A stretch of DNA of 64,000 nucleotides from Leptodontidium sp. MPI-SDFR-AT-0119. Its lineage: Eukaryota; Ascomycota; Leotiomycetes; Helotiales; Leptodontidiaceae. The position numbers and the translations under genes are program-made. The stretch spans positions 1 through 64,000 of the forward strand of contig JAHLEZ010000038.1 in the NCBI GenBank assembly GCA_020726505.1, given 5' to 3'. Numbering within the stretch: position 1 is the first letter of the stretch; every line of letters begins with the position of its first letter. Of this stretch, positions 10,589-22,543 are shown piece after piece. The notes under the pieces are model-generated. The model made no database searches. It was not told the DNA's origin and saw only the letters and a program-made list of their open reading frames with translations.

Positions 10589-11855
10589 TCAACCTTTACT
10601 AAATTGACTCCAAAATCATTTATAAAAATAACCCCAGCTTATAAGCTATTGATCGGCTGAGAATATACGAGCTGATTGACTTAGGGCTAGGGATGAGCTA
10701 ACTGACTGACGTCAAACAGCGAGCTGCTTGGTTAGCCGATAAGCCGGCTGACTTATTGGGACCTCTGTAGGAATGGAGTCGGTGGATTTGTCAGCGTGGA
10801 TGGAGTGAGGTTTGATACTTTTGCGATTTCTAAAAATATATACCATTACTGCTATTCAATAATCATGTCGGTGATTACTGTTTCCATATTTAGTTAGTGG
10901 TTTATTATATCTGGAATTTCTGATGAGGGTCCTTTCTTCCCTTCCTCTCCCCCGTCCCCACGTGCGGTCTTGGCGATACGATATCTAGGAAGGTGGCTTT
11001 TGTTGTTGAAAGTTCAATATTTAAGAGCTGGAACACCGAAGGCTTGGGAGCAGACGGTAAGTATTGAAACAGGAATGGCTTTAAATGTCTTTTGTTTTCG
11101 TAGCGAGCCGCTGGTAGCTAGCGTAACCAGGCTGGGTTAGGTTAGATATTATTAAATTCCGAATACACTGCACTGCACTACATAACCATTGGCCGGTATT
11201 ATAGCATGAATATATCGAAGGTAGCAAGGATGTGCTTGACCAGAAGGAATGGTAGGTTATGAAATGTGAAGCGGTCCTCCGCAGCCGCAGCCGTAGTCCC
11301 ATGAATGGCATGTTTTCTCAGCTGGCAGCACGGTATGTTGTGACATCAAGCTGCATGAGGCAGTTTCGACCGCTAGGGACTGGGTCGTCTCCTTGGCTCA
11401 ATCGGGGTATAGGCTAGCCGTTTGTTGGCACATCTGAGGCGTAGTAAGGTGCTAGAGAATACCGTGAGCGACACCAATGTGCTGTATACCGGTGGTAGCT
11501 TATTGTTGCGAGGAAAAACCGGCTCGGAAATAGAAAGAGTAATTCCTCGGGAGAGTTGGCAGGTGTGAATGAAGTGCTGGTGGAGGACGAACAGTACGAA
11601 TGAAGAATTTTGATTATAGATTTCAATAATTCGAGGAGGGAGCTGGGGGAGTGTGGTGCCAGATTTGTATCATTTATAACAATAAGCAATTATTTCTATT
11701 TCTGTGTTTCAAAAGCCAGGAACGACTCTACGACAAGAGAGTCTATAGAATCCAAAAATGCCCATTTGTTCCTTGACGTGTGTGATATCAACTCCGCTTG
11801 AGGATAATGTGAATTTCAAAGGGACGTCGAAGAAAGGACGAAAGATTTGCCTACC
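10589..11855. other. Intergenic DNA, no supported gene
   Basis: Contains several ORFs of 60-90 codons on the minus strand (11081-11311, 11414-11689) without recognisable domains or splice-linked partners. The last few hundred bases are the 3' flank of the Zn2Cys6 gene. Confidence 0.5.
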
Positions 11856-14123
11856 TCACTCGCTCCCTGAGAAATCTGTTTCCGACTCCACGGACTTGCG
11901 GCTTTCGGTGAGTTTCGCCCAGAAACCCGTCTCCTCTCCAAAAAGCAGTTTGTACTTTGATATGGCGAAAAAGACACGGTCGAACTTCAGGAGGGCCAGT
12001 ATGTAATTTTCGTTTCTTTGACAAGCTAAGCGTTTCTCTTCGGGATGAGACGATGGGTCCGTCACCGAACTGAAAACCATCGCTGACAATATAATCATCT
12101 CCCTAGATAGACCCAGGTCAAGTCAGTAAGCCGTGTTGCTCAAACGGGACATCTGACTGCGGGAATAGCCTACCCATATATTGGGAGTTCATTGACTCGG
12201 AAATATCTCAGAATGTCTCCAGCCAGATCACTGATCGCGTTCGCCGCATGGAACGCTAATTGAGTGGAGAAGTCGCGCCGTTCTGGAGGCCGTTTGGCAC
12301 TGTCCAAGCTTGGGCGGTGCAAAAGAAGCATTATCCAATGATATACCATGGACAGCAAAAGGCCGAACCGGTTGCGATTCGAAACATTGTCATACTGCAT
12401 CGAGGAATCAAGCCTTGCGAGCCATCCCTGCAATTCGAGATGGACCCGTACTTCGGCTTTTACATGGGACGAGGATTCGCTCGGCGAGAACTTGCAGCGG
12501 ACTACTTCAGTAACTTGGAAGCAGCCATGTTAGCAGGATATTCGTTGGCTTGGGTCTCAAATAGAACATGGATCTGAGGAAGGCATTCGCGTACTTATTT
12601 TGGCAAAACGAGCCATCGAGATGGTAAAATTGGAGGTCTCGGGTGGTTCACCATCAACAAAATCATCTAGCATAAGCTCTTCCACGTCGCAATCACGGTC
12701 GTCAATCATCATCGGCTTTCCTATACCAGCGGCCAGCTGACGGTCTCGTATCTGCCGAGTCGAGCATCAGTGCCAATGCAGCTGTGGTCGAAGGGGGCTC
12801 AACGTACGTAAAGTACCCACCAGATCTTCTTCCATAATCGCCTTTCCTCGGGCTTCAGGGCAGCATTCTTGGCACGCCGATGCATCCCAACCATTTGTGC
12901 GAGGTTCGTAGCTGTGCTGGCCCACCAGAAACAGTCCCTATGGCCGGCTGCGGGACCGAAACGGAACTGTAGCATGAACATTGACTGAACAATGCGGACT
13001 CGATCAAGTTCACTGTCATTATCGCAAAGACGCCGTGCGTTTCCATAGAACATCTCCATGGCGTCGTGTTTGCTCGAGAAACCCCCTGCATTGGTGATAA
13101 CTTTCTCCTGACAGTGTAACGCCCCGATGAACAAAACCGACTGTTTTAGGAGAGGCGAAATCGTGCCTAGCTTCCAGGTCTCGACGAGATCATTCTTATT
13201 AACAATGGGGTAGAGAGGATAGAAGTTGTGGCAGAACGACTTCAGCAGCTCCTGCTCTAGCTCCGCGGACACCTGCCGTTCACCGCCTCGAGTGGGAATC
13301 CGCGCTGTGACAGCGTCGCGTTCCTCTGGTGGAGACTCGTCGATAGTACGATGCCCATGCTTACAATCCGTTCGATCACTGTCCAGCCAGGAGAACAGCG
13401 ATGGCTCCCCGACGAACACTATTCGACCGCCGTCACGTACTATATTCTGGAGGAGCGAATTCTCGGGAACTTGAACCTGCCCAAGTCCGGTCCATTGAAA
13501 AGCTAGAGGGTCGCCTTCGGACAAGGCAGAGCTTTCTTGAGGCACCGAATTGTTGGCAAGCTGCGTCGACGGCATCGTTGCAGATGGGTTTAGTCTGGCT
13601 TGGTTGGGAGCGGCGTTCTCGTTGGGCTCTTCGACGCGGCCTCGCCTGCCCCTGTCAATCATCGTGGTCAGATAGTGTTCTGTCTTTGCATAGGAGGTGG
13701 ATGATCAACAAACCGACTTCTTTTGGAGTCTATGAAAACACAGTCAACATTGCGGAAGCGACAATTGGCACAAGGGAGGCCTCTCGCAGCCGCGTCACAT
13801 CGTATGCGCTTGTCGTGGCAGGCTTTGCAGGCGATCGAGGAGCGTTTTTTCTTGGTGCTCACGCCGCCTGGTATGCCGGCAGAAGGGTATGCCATGGCGG
13901 AAGAGCCGCTTGCACCATTTCTCAGTGTCTGAAACTCGGGGCTGTTCGTACTGTTAGATCTCTCCGTCGTCGAAGTGACGATGATGCTGTCTGCGGCGCC
14001 GGCGGCGGCAATGTTCTCCAGTGAGGCAAAGGACGAGAAGAAAAGATCATCGTCTTCAAGATCTCCGAGCCCTATTGTCATTGACGAGTCCGCGTCGACT
14101 GAAAAGAAATTCTGGGTATCCAT
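11856..14123 (-). CDS. Zn2Cys6 transcription factor, CTF1-beta/FarA-like
   Basis: Nuclear regulator of the fungal binuclear-zinc-cluster family. Proposed exons, complement: 14123-13714, 13651-12808, 12751-12595, 12513-12174, 12102-11856, giving 665 aa; introns are 56-81 nt, and the 12594-12514 intron contains a TGCTAAC branch site. The zinc cluster has six cysteines at residues 99, 102, 109, 118, 121 and 128, spaced CX2CX6CX8CX2CX6C, preceded by KKKR and followed by a basic RSRGRRGR stretch created by splicing. The fungal-specific middle homology domain spans roughly residues 210-480, with FYPLYPIVNK early and LLLHRPSL later. An acidic serine-rich N-terminus precedes the finger. Overall shape resembles cutinase/fatty-acid regulators (CTF1-beta, FarA), which is a family impression only. 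The first intron donor (GTTTGT) is the weakest call. It stands next to a reductase gene on the same strand. Confidence 0.85.
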
Positions 14124-15102
14124 AAGTACTGTTCCGATTGGGACTTTTTCTCCTCTTTTTTCTGTCCTGCCAAAGTGAAGTAATTAAGTGATCGATCGAT
14201 CGGCCAGGCGATTCTGAAAGCTCAGAGGCGGAACGCGAGAGATGAGAAGTAACGGGTGAGGGAAGAGGGAGAGAGGAAAACGGGCGAAGTTTCAAAGCCA
14301 GCCGTGCACAGGCAAGTGCAGAACAGGGGCGTGAGGGGCAAGTGGGTGCCGGTGGGTGCATTCCATTAATTGTCAGAGGCAAAGGAAATGTCATCAAGGG
14401 GTCGCCCACCATCCATCCGGAGCGGGCTTTACAGTACGACCCCGGGATTTACAGTACCCCACATTACGCTACTCGAATATCAGGGGTCTGTGGTCTGCAG
14501 TCTGGACGCTGGACTCCCGTCTGCGTCTGGAGTAATAATGACAAAGCGGGTTCTCAATTGCTAAAGGTCTGACGACCTAGCACTTGACGGGCAGGACATG
14601 TCGTGGGCTTTCAAGCTCATATTTACTTCCCAGTGATACTAATTGTAGCTCTGCAGCCAAGGCAGTGAGCACACCAGGGTCCATGCGAGTTTGGTTGAGT
14701 AGAGAGGCAGACAGTTGATCGTTCCACAATTGAATGCAATAAGTCGCAGATCTTAAATTTTCGTGTCATAATTCGCTGCTTGTTGCTTGCGAGTTAATTT
14801 CTTCTAGGTTTGGATACTTAGTGTCTGAAGCCGAACACTTGACCAGGAATGACGGCAACTCTCGTTTATCGAAAGTTTAGGGTTTAGTAAATGCTCGGTA
14901 GGGAATGTTCCGAACAGAAAAGAGTTTCAGTAGCTGAAAAACACAGAACATTTAATTATATTCGGAATAGACATGCGCGACATTCACTTGAACAGGTCAA
15001 AGCTGCATGTATTGTTATTCATCATCCAGTTTCATTGAGTACTTCATTAAATAACATGTCTGATTGGTCTATCATATCTCACACCTTCGAGTCACTCAAA
15101 AC
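14124..15102. other. Intergenic DNA between the Zn2Cys6 gene and the reductase
   Basis: No coding resemblance seen. The first 300 bp are the probable promoter and leader of the transcription factor, with a CGATCGATCGATCGG run at about 14191-14204. Confidence 0.5.
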
Positions 15103-16131
15103 TCATTCCCGAGGGTCAAGAACAAGCTTAACCCCACTGACTCCCTTCTCCAGCAAACCAAGTGCCGTAGTCACACCCTTCAGACCACCTTCCACCTTCT
15201 GAATCGGCAATGGTATGACCCTCCCACTGGCCACACCTTGGGCAAGATACTCATGAAATGCCCACTCCGCCAGTCCCTTATTCTTCTCTTCAAAGAGCGA
15301 AGCTGACCAGGATTCAAAGACTCGTGTGACATTCGTAGGAAGGGTCTCTGGACCACCAAAAGTGGGCAGTGTTACATGGAGCTCCCCTCCGCCTTGTGCA
15401 ACAACTACTTGTCCCGTGATTGCCGTAGAGGTCGGAAGAGAGATCGTGTCGAAGACCAGATCATATGGGCCTTCTGCGACGAGAGCTTTAATGACAGCGT
15501 CCTTGTCTTGCGTATGATCGACGATTTTGGCCGCTCCGAGCTTCGACACAAACGCGTTGTTCTTCGGCGAAGACGTGGTAATCGCCGTGTATCCAGCCTG
15601 AGCAACATATTGGACAGCAAGAGATCCAACACTAGATGATCCACCATAAACCAAGACCTTCTTATCTTTGACTGTTGCCGAGCCTTCCAGACTAGGCTTG
15701 CCGAGCCCAAGACGGCCAGTAAAGATTCCCACGACAGTAGGAAGGTTTCCAGTCAAACTCGCCACAACATCAACATCGACGCTTGGAGCAACCTTGCTTG
15801 TCAAACTTTCGTTGACAACAACATATTGTTGAAATGACCCGTACTGGTTTCCATTGGCGCCGAGCTTCTTTACGGCGGCAACTTTGTCACCAACTTTGAA
15901 ACGGGTGACTCCGGATCCAACAGACAGAACAGTGCCACCGAATGAAGAACCGATGATCGCTGGATATTCTAGTGGGAACACAGCATATTTTGCTATCTTG
16001 TACTCGATCGGGTTGAATGCGATGACTTCATTTTTAATAACGAGTTCTTGAGGCCCAGGAGTGTAGATTTCAACTTCTTGGACAACCAGCGGGGTTGTCG
16101 CTGCGGGGATGATTGCTGCGAAGTTCGACAT
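15103..16131 (-). CDS. Zinc-independent MDR oxidoreductase (enoyl reductase/ToxD-like)
   Basis: Intronless 342-aa protein of the medium-chain dehydrogenase/reductase superfamily, probably a cytosolic NAD(P)H-dependent reductase of carbonyl or enoyl substrates. The N-terminal GroES-like part (residues about 25-115) contains NPIEYKIA and the VGDKVAAV motif. The Rossmann part has VLVYGGSSSVGSLAVQYV near residues 165-182, the MDR version of the glycine-rich NAD(P) loop, followed by KLGAAKIVDH. Zinc-binding cysteine and histidine ligands of true alcohol dehydrogenases are absent, as in the ToxD and trans-acting enoyl reductase subgroup. Length is normal for the family. No polyketide synthase is nearby, so a trans-enoyl-reductase role is not supported by context. 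Confidence 0.9.
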   Translation of the reverse strand: MSNFAAIIPAATTPLVVQEVEIYTPGPQELVIKNEVIAFNPIEYKIAKYAVFPLEYPAIIGSSFGGTVLSVGSGVTRFKVGDKVAAVKKLGANGNQYGSFQQYVVVNESLTSKVAPSVDVDVVASLTGNLPTVVGIFTGRLGLGKPSLEGSATVKDKKVLVYGGSSSVGSLAVQYVAQAGYTAITTSSPKNNAFVSKLGAAKIVDHTQDKDAVIKALVAEGPYDLVFDTISLPTSTAITGQVVVAQGGGELHVTLPTFGGPETLPTNVTRVFESWSASLFEEKNKGLAEWAFHEYLAQGVASGRVIPLPIQKVEGGLKGVTTALGLLEKGVSGVKLVLDPRE

Positions 16132-16464
16132 GACTGTGATTCAAGGGAAGAGCGGTAGTTATGAAAGATGTGTTTAGTGTTCGTCAAAGACTTTGGGAAT
16201 GCCTGCCTAGTGGAATGTCAAATCTTAGGAAGAGCACACCTTGACTTTATAATGCATATGGACAGCCTGACTTGCGGTTTCCACCGCCTATCCTCCGATG
16301 TAAACAATTGAGCCCATTGCGCCAGAACTCAAAATGATTGCAAATGATGTGGCGTTTGTCAGCAACAAAAAACGAGCATGTGACATTAACAAGCTCATTG
16401 GCCGAATTTGAAGCCCTTTTTGGGACTCCAGGCTGCTTGCTGCTTCGCTTCATTCGACCTCAGA
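16132..16464. other. Promoter region of the MDR gene up to the hAT insertion
   Basis: Short upstream region without coding resemblance. Its sequence is interrupted by the hAT element at 16465; the left target duplication is 16457-16464. Confidence 0.5.
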
Positions 16465-18299
16465 CAGCGTATTACTTCGCCCAGCCTATCCTCTGCCCAA
16501 GTCTTCCTCCTCCTCGCCTGCCCTCCAAGTGGCTACTCCTAGCCTAAACCTCGCCTTAGAGGTCTGCTTAGGTTAGCTCAGCTTAGCCTAAGGGGGAGGC
16601 TGGGCTAGGCTGGTCAGGGTAAAATAAGGGTAGGTTTATATAGGGGTGGTTTAAGAGGGATTGCCGATTAGACTTAGGAAATTAACCTCCGATAGGCCGA
16701 GTTCTTAATTACTATATTTCTAATAAATAACATATTAATTTCTACTTAATTAAACTTTATTTTTAATAATACTAATATTACTATACATAATTTTATTTGT
16801 TTTATAAATTTAACTTGTAAATTCGACTTTGAATATATTTATTTTAAATCGTTACTTTTTATTTATTATATCTTTAAATTACTTTATAATATAGCTTCTT
16901 TTATAACTACTATTAATATCGACAATGGCGATTTTAATTTAATTACTTTTAATTCAGGGGATACGCTTACAAATCTATAAAGTAATAATACCTCTTAAAT
17001 TTAAGCTCTTTAGAAAACTTCAGGCGATAAAATCTAATATTAACAGGTCTTTAATAATATACTATAAGACTATAGAATTGAGATTAATTCGGGTCAATAT
17101 ATTACGTTTAGGTTATATCGTACGCCGAGAGAAGTTAAAAATACGTAATATTAAAGCTTTTAGTAATTATTAGAGCTTTTTCAAGTATTTAAAAGTATAT
17201 ATATTATTTATCTTATATATAATACTAATTAGCTTAAGGAAAGATAAATAAGTTAAGCATTTCTAAAACCGAAAGTATTAGAAGTGCAATAGTACAATTA
17301 TACTTAATTCTTGTCGCGCACTAGCGCGGTTCCTTGGTCTAGTAGATACTGGCGCAAGTATTCCAGGTATATAAACCTAGTCTTCAGCTCCTCTTAAAAA
17401 AAATTAACGCTTAATTTAATCACTCTCTAAACACACTTTTCAAAACCTCATTTAATCGTAGAGTCTTTTAACCCCTTAAACCTCTGCTCTTCTTCTGCAC
17501 GACAATTCTCTATTACTAATTCTTAAAATAAGATTAATTACCTATTACGAACTTATGAAATATTAAAGCACGGTAAAAGAACTCTAATTTAACTTATAAT
17601 ACAATAAAATAATAAACTTATAACTAAAGAATTATTAATTCACTAGTCCAAGGTATACTTTAATATCGTTATTATAATTAAAAACAATTATTTACAAATA
17701 CTCTAATAGCTTTTATTATTATTTCTTAACTTTTACTTAATCTAATAGTTAATACGTTGTTTATTAAGCGTTTAGAAGTATTATGCTCGAATATTAATTA
17801 ACTATTACTTTAAGCTAGTAAAACTATACGTAGATAAATTATAATTACTTTTAAAGCCTAAAAAAGGTGTTAAAAAAAGAACCACGCGCGTCTTATAATA
17901 AAATACACTTCTTATTCGATCTTTAAACTTCTCTTAATTATTTAGCTTTAATTAGAATTATTACATGTTATATAAACGTAATAAGAGTTAATAAATTAGT
18001 AAGTTATATTTGTGTTAATATTTTCTATTAAATTTTACTTATAGCCCCGATATCCGACTTAACTTTATTTAATAATTTCTCATGTATTATATAATATTTC
18101 TAAAAGATAATTATATATTTTAATAGCGCTTAACTAACTATTTAAAATGTACTCTTTGGTTTCTTATAATATTACGTAGTAGATACGTTATTTACTACTA
18201 CGATTTATTTACGTTGTCTTACTACGTACTTTCACTTTTGAAAAATATAATTAACTCCTAATTTCTAAATTTTATTAGCTATTCGACAGCCCTATAGAT

Positions 18300-20040
18300 C
18301 TTACTTAGGAAAGAATTAAATAAAGATTATTATATAAGTAATTAGGGATTACGAATTAAAGAATAATATTAGTTACTTCGTTACTAACGGTGCGAATAAT
18401 AATAATACGGCTATTAAATCAATTCTAAAGCACTTCTTTCTTATTATAACTACTTAAAGGCGTAAAGCACGTCTACGTCGCTATTTAAGTTTTGTGATTA
18501 ACCTATTTGCTAAAGCTTTTCTTTTTGATATCGAATATAATACTTTTAAGAAAGAAATTAATTTTAATCTATTTATAAAGATTTAATTAAAGAATTAAAG
18601 TTATAGAGAAAGAAGGGACCTGTTAGAAAGCTTTATAATATTCTTATTTTTCTTACTCGATCTCTTTAACGCCGGGAAAAGTTCGCAGATATTAAAGGCT
18701 TTAATAGTAAAGAAAAAGAGACATTTTAATTACTTAAATTTAGTAATTAATAACGCTACTTCCTAGAACTTTTTATATTTTATAATTAAGAGATTTATTA
18801 AGTTACGAGACTAAATCGATTACTTTTATATTAACTTCACTAACTTTATATATAGTGCAGATGTACAAAAAAGAGCTTAAACTAACGAAGAGTAGGAATA
18901 ACTTCTCTTATATAATATATTAATTACAAACGATTAGTAAGTTTTTTTACTGAAGTACTAGCTATTTTAAAGCTATTTTACGGCTTTACTTTAAGTAGCT
19001 GTTACGACCTCCGATGCGCCTCGTATTCTAACCGACATGGCTCGTAGCATCGCTGACTATGCGACGGCGCTAAGCCTAATTAGGAGGACTAGGTGGCGAG
19101 CATGCGACATGTTAATGTGAATGGCGCTCGACTACGCTAGGCCCTATTAGGAGGGTCCTTCGTGTATTTATACTCGAGCTCTCTCTTATAGAGAGCTCTC
19201 CTTTTCCCCTTGTCTTTTCTTCTCGATTCTAAGCGTAGCTTTAGGTCCAAATACAAAGCTAGAGTCTACTCGCCGTATTAGCCTCTTGCCAGCCGTAACA
19301 GTAGCGAAGATTCTTTAGCTAATTATTTACGTAATACGCTCTTTAATTATATGCTAACGCTTAATATACTTCTTAAATATATATATAAAAACACGTGATG
19401 GATTTATAGCTGAATATAATAATTTAAAGTTAATTATTTTATCTCTTAAGTAGTTGAAGAGTTATACGGTTAATTCGTAGATTAAACTCGAGGAGTACTT
19501 TAATAAGGCAAATTAAATAAGTACTATATATACGGGGGTTATTACTAAGCTTTAATCGAAGTAAAAATACTTCTAAATCATATAAAGAAATTATTCTAAG
19601 ACTTGACTTATTCGCGGAAAAAACGCTCTTAATCTCTTATAAAACGAATATCTTAATTCTAATATTAAGGGTACTAAAGAAGCAAAGGGAAAGCAGCTAA
19701 AAGCTTATATTATTAATGATTTTTCGAAATAAATATAATTTTATCAAAAAATAACAAACCTAAATATTAGTTAAAAGTATAGCTTAACATAAAGCCTATT
19801 TTATTAAAAGAGCCTTTAAACGACTTTTTTTTTATAAAAAAAAATAGCAAGTAATTAATTTTACAGGTAAATTAGCTTAAATAGCCTTTAATATAGCATT
19901 TATACCTCTTATATTAAGCAAGTGCGAGAAGGTATTTTTATAAGGAAAGCTTTTAATTACGAGATAGCGCTATCGATTAAAAGTTAATTTAATTAAGGTT
20001 ATATAATACTTAAGAATATAATCAATTATAAATGGAAAAG
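18300..20040 (+). pseudogene. hAT transposase relic, split by a solo LTR
   Basis: Translation of the plus strand, allowing many stops, reproduces conserved blocks of fungal hAT transposases. They are ISYFVTNGANNNNTAIKS near 18370-18425 (RNase-H-like core with a degraded D/N residue); LRRYLSFVINLFAKAFLF near 18475-18530; GPVRKLYNILIF near 18618-18653; and KLRD and YINFTNF near 18802-18848. Beyond the LTR come AEYNNLKLI and KLEEYFNKA near 19410-19510, and the C-terminal dimerisation-type end VREGIFIRKAFNYEIALSIK near 19925-19985. Stops replace Gln, Trp and Arg codons as C-to-T and G-to-A decay would. The N-terminus, probably between 17.3 and 18.3 kb, is too degraded to delimit. No function remains. 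Confidence 0.8.
19000..19300 (+). mobile_element. Solo LTR, copy 2 (301 bp), target duplication GTAGC
   Basis: Begins TGTTACGACC and ends GCCGTAACA. The 5-bp sequence GTAGC is present on both sides (18995-18999 and 19301-19305), proving a genuine retroelement insertion followed by LTR-LTR recombination. It interrupts the hAT transposase relic. Confidence 0.92.
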
Positions 20041-20717
20041 CATAAAATAAGTAAAGGTTAAGTAAAAAGAAAAGAAAAAGAAAAAGGAGTTAATATATAT
20101 AATATTAAATTTCTTTTTAAAAAAAATCTTTTTTCTTACTTAAGTATTATTTTTTACTCTTAGTTTACTCTTAGCTTTAGTTAACCTTCTTACTCTTAGC
20201 TTTTTACTATAGTTAGCTTAGCTTAGCCTCGCCTGAAGTCAATATAGTTAATAGTTTACGGCCGTTCAAACGACCCCGTTTTGGGACCTTTGAACTAACT
20301 TTCGTTTTACTACCTAGGAACCAACGGTAGTTAGTTATGGAATCCAAAATGACCGTAACGACGTCGTTGCTAAGTACGGAGAGACAAATTGACTTACTAA
20401 TTGTCTTAATAACGTCTCCAATTGCTTCTAAAACTCCGAGCCCTATTAAAACCTCATTCTTTTGAACCTCCATATCTCTGACCTTCATTTCCCATAAAGA
20501 ACCAGTCTAAGCCTTTAGAAGTGTTAGAGGAGTTAGTTGCGCGATAACGAGTTAAGGAAGGGGCTATTTTGGATTATGTAAGTCTTAAATATCTTCAAAA
20601 ACATTAGTCAGGAACGTCTCAACTTTACCAATTAATTACGTCACAACTACAGATCAAAAATTACAAATAATATGCCAAATTAAAGATCTTTACTCTAGCT
20701 ATAATTTAAGTTAATTT

Positions 20718-21248
20718 CAGTGTGACAAATAGATTAGATTAGAGTAGAGTAGTCAGTGCTACTCTAATCTAATCTAATAAATTTATATACTACTCTAAAT
20801 CTAATCTAATCTAATCTAGAGTATTAGATTACTACTTGAGTAGTGGTTATGTAATTATTACACTAACCGAAAATAGTCTAACGCTGTGGTCCTTACTAAA
20901 TAAGGCTTAGTGAGCGGCTCTACCCGAGTAACGAATAATAATTCTTCCACGTAGTTTTCTTAATAGCTTTATAAGAAGATATATTTATTATTAATTATTT
21001 TATTAAGTATGATTATAAGTAAAGGGGTTTTATTATATTAGTCTTAAATCTAACATCTCTTAATTACTTTCTTACATATTAACTTATATGAAATGAGTTT
21101 ATTAATAATCTAATAATCTAGATTAAGCAAGATTACTACTTTAAATCTAATCTTAGATTTTTAAAATTTTTACTAATCTAGTCTAATCTAATCTAATCTA
21201 CTACTCTAGATTACTACTCAAGTAGTAGATTAGAAATTTATCACACTG
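20718..21248. mobile_element. hAT-type MITE, 531 bp, with perfect 8-bp target duplication
   Basis: Ends CAGTGTGACAAAT (left) and reverse-complement CAGTGTGATAAAT (right), flanked exactly by GTTAATTT at 20710-20717 and 21249-21256. Both flanks of the interior are tandem CTAATCTAATCTAAT arrays; an internal terminus-like segment near 20820-20870 (ACTACTTGAGTAGTGG ... TTATTACACTA) mirrors the right end and hints at a composite or nested origin. No coding capacity. It sits inside the larger hAT element. Confidence 0.88.
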
Positions 21249-21608
21249 GTTAATTTTATGTAAATGTAGTGAGATTTAGTGCAGTTTAAGACTTAGCTGT
21301 CTTACTTTTATCTTAACTTTATTCTTAATCTAACCCACGGGCCGCCACTAAACGACATGACCTAAACGGGTTAAAACGGACCCGTTTGCTTAGGGTCCTG
21401 ACCAACCAACGCCAGTCCGTTTCAGGTAGGCGGTAACGAACGGCAGTTAGCTGCCGTTTTGCCAAGAACGAGAAAACTATTGACTACACTGCCCGAAGTT
21501 ATGCTCTGGTTAGCCTAGCCTCAGCCTAGCTAGGGGGGGAGGTGGCACTCAGCTTAGCCTATGCCGTAGGCTAAGCTAGGCTGGGCGAAGTAATACGCTG
21601 ATCTCAGA

Positions 21609-22073
21609 GAGACGTGAGACCTGTGGCGGCGCCAAGGAAGAACTGATGGTCTTGCTTATTCAAGGGGGGTGCAGTTTTTCGGAGTTAAATTGGTAAGCGA
21701 CTTTATCGCCATAACTGATCATGAAGCCCAGCGAAATCGATTACCAACATGTTCGGTGCGGGTGAGGAGTTATATTGAAGCCAATTATTCCAACGTGGCA
21801 TTGCGAATTTACCACGGGACTACCAACTCTGGATGGCATGACGACCAAACATGGAAATAAAAAGACGAGATGACAAGATGCCATTTCATAAGTCATAAGT
21901 CGGAGGCATTTACTCAACAGCATTTCGTGTGTGTTTTAATTCTGAATGTGGCACGTCAGAGAAATGAAAAGCTTGTTGAGGATACCTTGAACAAGATTGC
22001 GCCAACTGCAGATATCTAACATGCAAAATTCCCCCAACTACCACCCACTCCCACAATCTAAAATTTCTCACCC
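21609..22073. other. Intergenic DNA right of the hAT element
   Basis: No supported gene. Short ORFs on both strands overlap and lack domains. Confidence 0.45.
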
Positions 22074-22370
22074 TCAATTTTCTCCCCGCCAACACCAAGC
22101 AAAATATTCCCATCCCCCGCGCCCACTAATCTCGCGCCCTCCCGTCCAGAAAAACACCCAAGCCCTAACCCAAACATAAAACGCCCGCCCCTCCAAGAAC
22201 TCACCCCTCTCCAGACTCAGCCCGGCAATCCCCAACTGCTCCTCGGTACTCGTCTTCTCGAGCTTCCATTTCTCCCCAATGACTTTCTCAAGCGCAGCGG
22301 CGATTTCATTTTGGCTGGTTGTTGTGAATGATTCAACTAAAAGCGCGAGGAGCCTTCAAGCTTCCCTTTG
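22074..22370 (-). pseudogene. NmrA-like (isoflavone-reductase-like) reductase, C-terminal fragment
   Basis: The minus strand encodes ESFTTTSQNEIAAALEKV, then IGEKWKLEKTSTEEQLGIAG, the C-terminal region of fungal NmrA-like/isoflavone-reductase-like proteins (typically 'tvtqnEilaalekatGekw...t.ee'). It ends at the stop 22076-22074 after a stretch that no longer resembles the family. No upstream Rossmann portion is present before it, so this is a truncated remnant. It is not an obvious recent copy of the intact NmrA-like gene at 27228. Confidence 0.6.
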
Positions 22371-22543
22371 ATTCCTCACGCTATGTCTTCTGCGCTGGGG
22401 CGGAGGAGCATGGCGCAGTTTAGGAGATAAAAGGGATGGAAAATGGATTTCATTGCATGTGAACATATTAGATTGCACTCTAGCTAGAGTGGAAAGCAGA
22501 AGCAGAAGTACACGAATTGTCTTCACTCTTCACACATCGCCAA

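Larger units (their letters stand above)
16465..21600 (+). mobile_element. hAT DNA transposon, 5.1 kb, RIP-inactivated and twice invaded
   Basis: Perfect 24-bp terminal inverted repeats begin CAGCGTATTACTTCGCCC at 16465 and, on the other strand, at 21600. They are flanked by the 8-bp pair ACCTCAGA/ATCTCAGA (16457-16464 and 21601-21608), which differ by one C/T. Subterminal regions are packed with AGCTTAGCC and CTAGGCTG motifs in both orientations, the usual transposase-binding layout of hAT elements. The AT-rich interior encodes a broken hAT transposase on the plus strand. A solo LTR (19000-19300) and a MITE (20718-21248), each with its own target duplication, are nested inside. Removing both leaves about 4.3 kb, a normal size for an autonomous fungal hAT. 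Confidence 0.88.

Noticed and set aside
13401..14024. Plus-strand ORF of 207 codons
   Set aside because: It lies opposite exons 1-2 of the Zn2Cys6 gene, has no domain and is explained as a shadow of that coding sequence.
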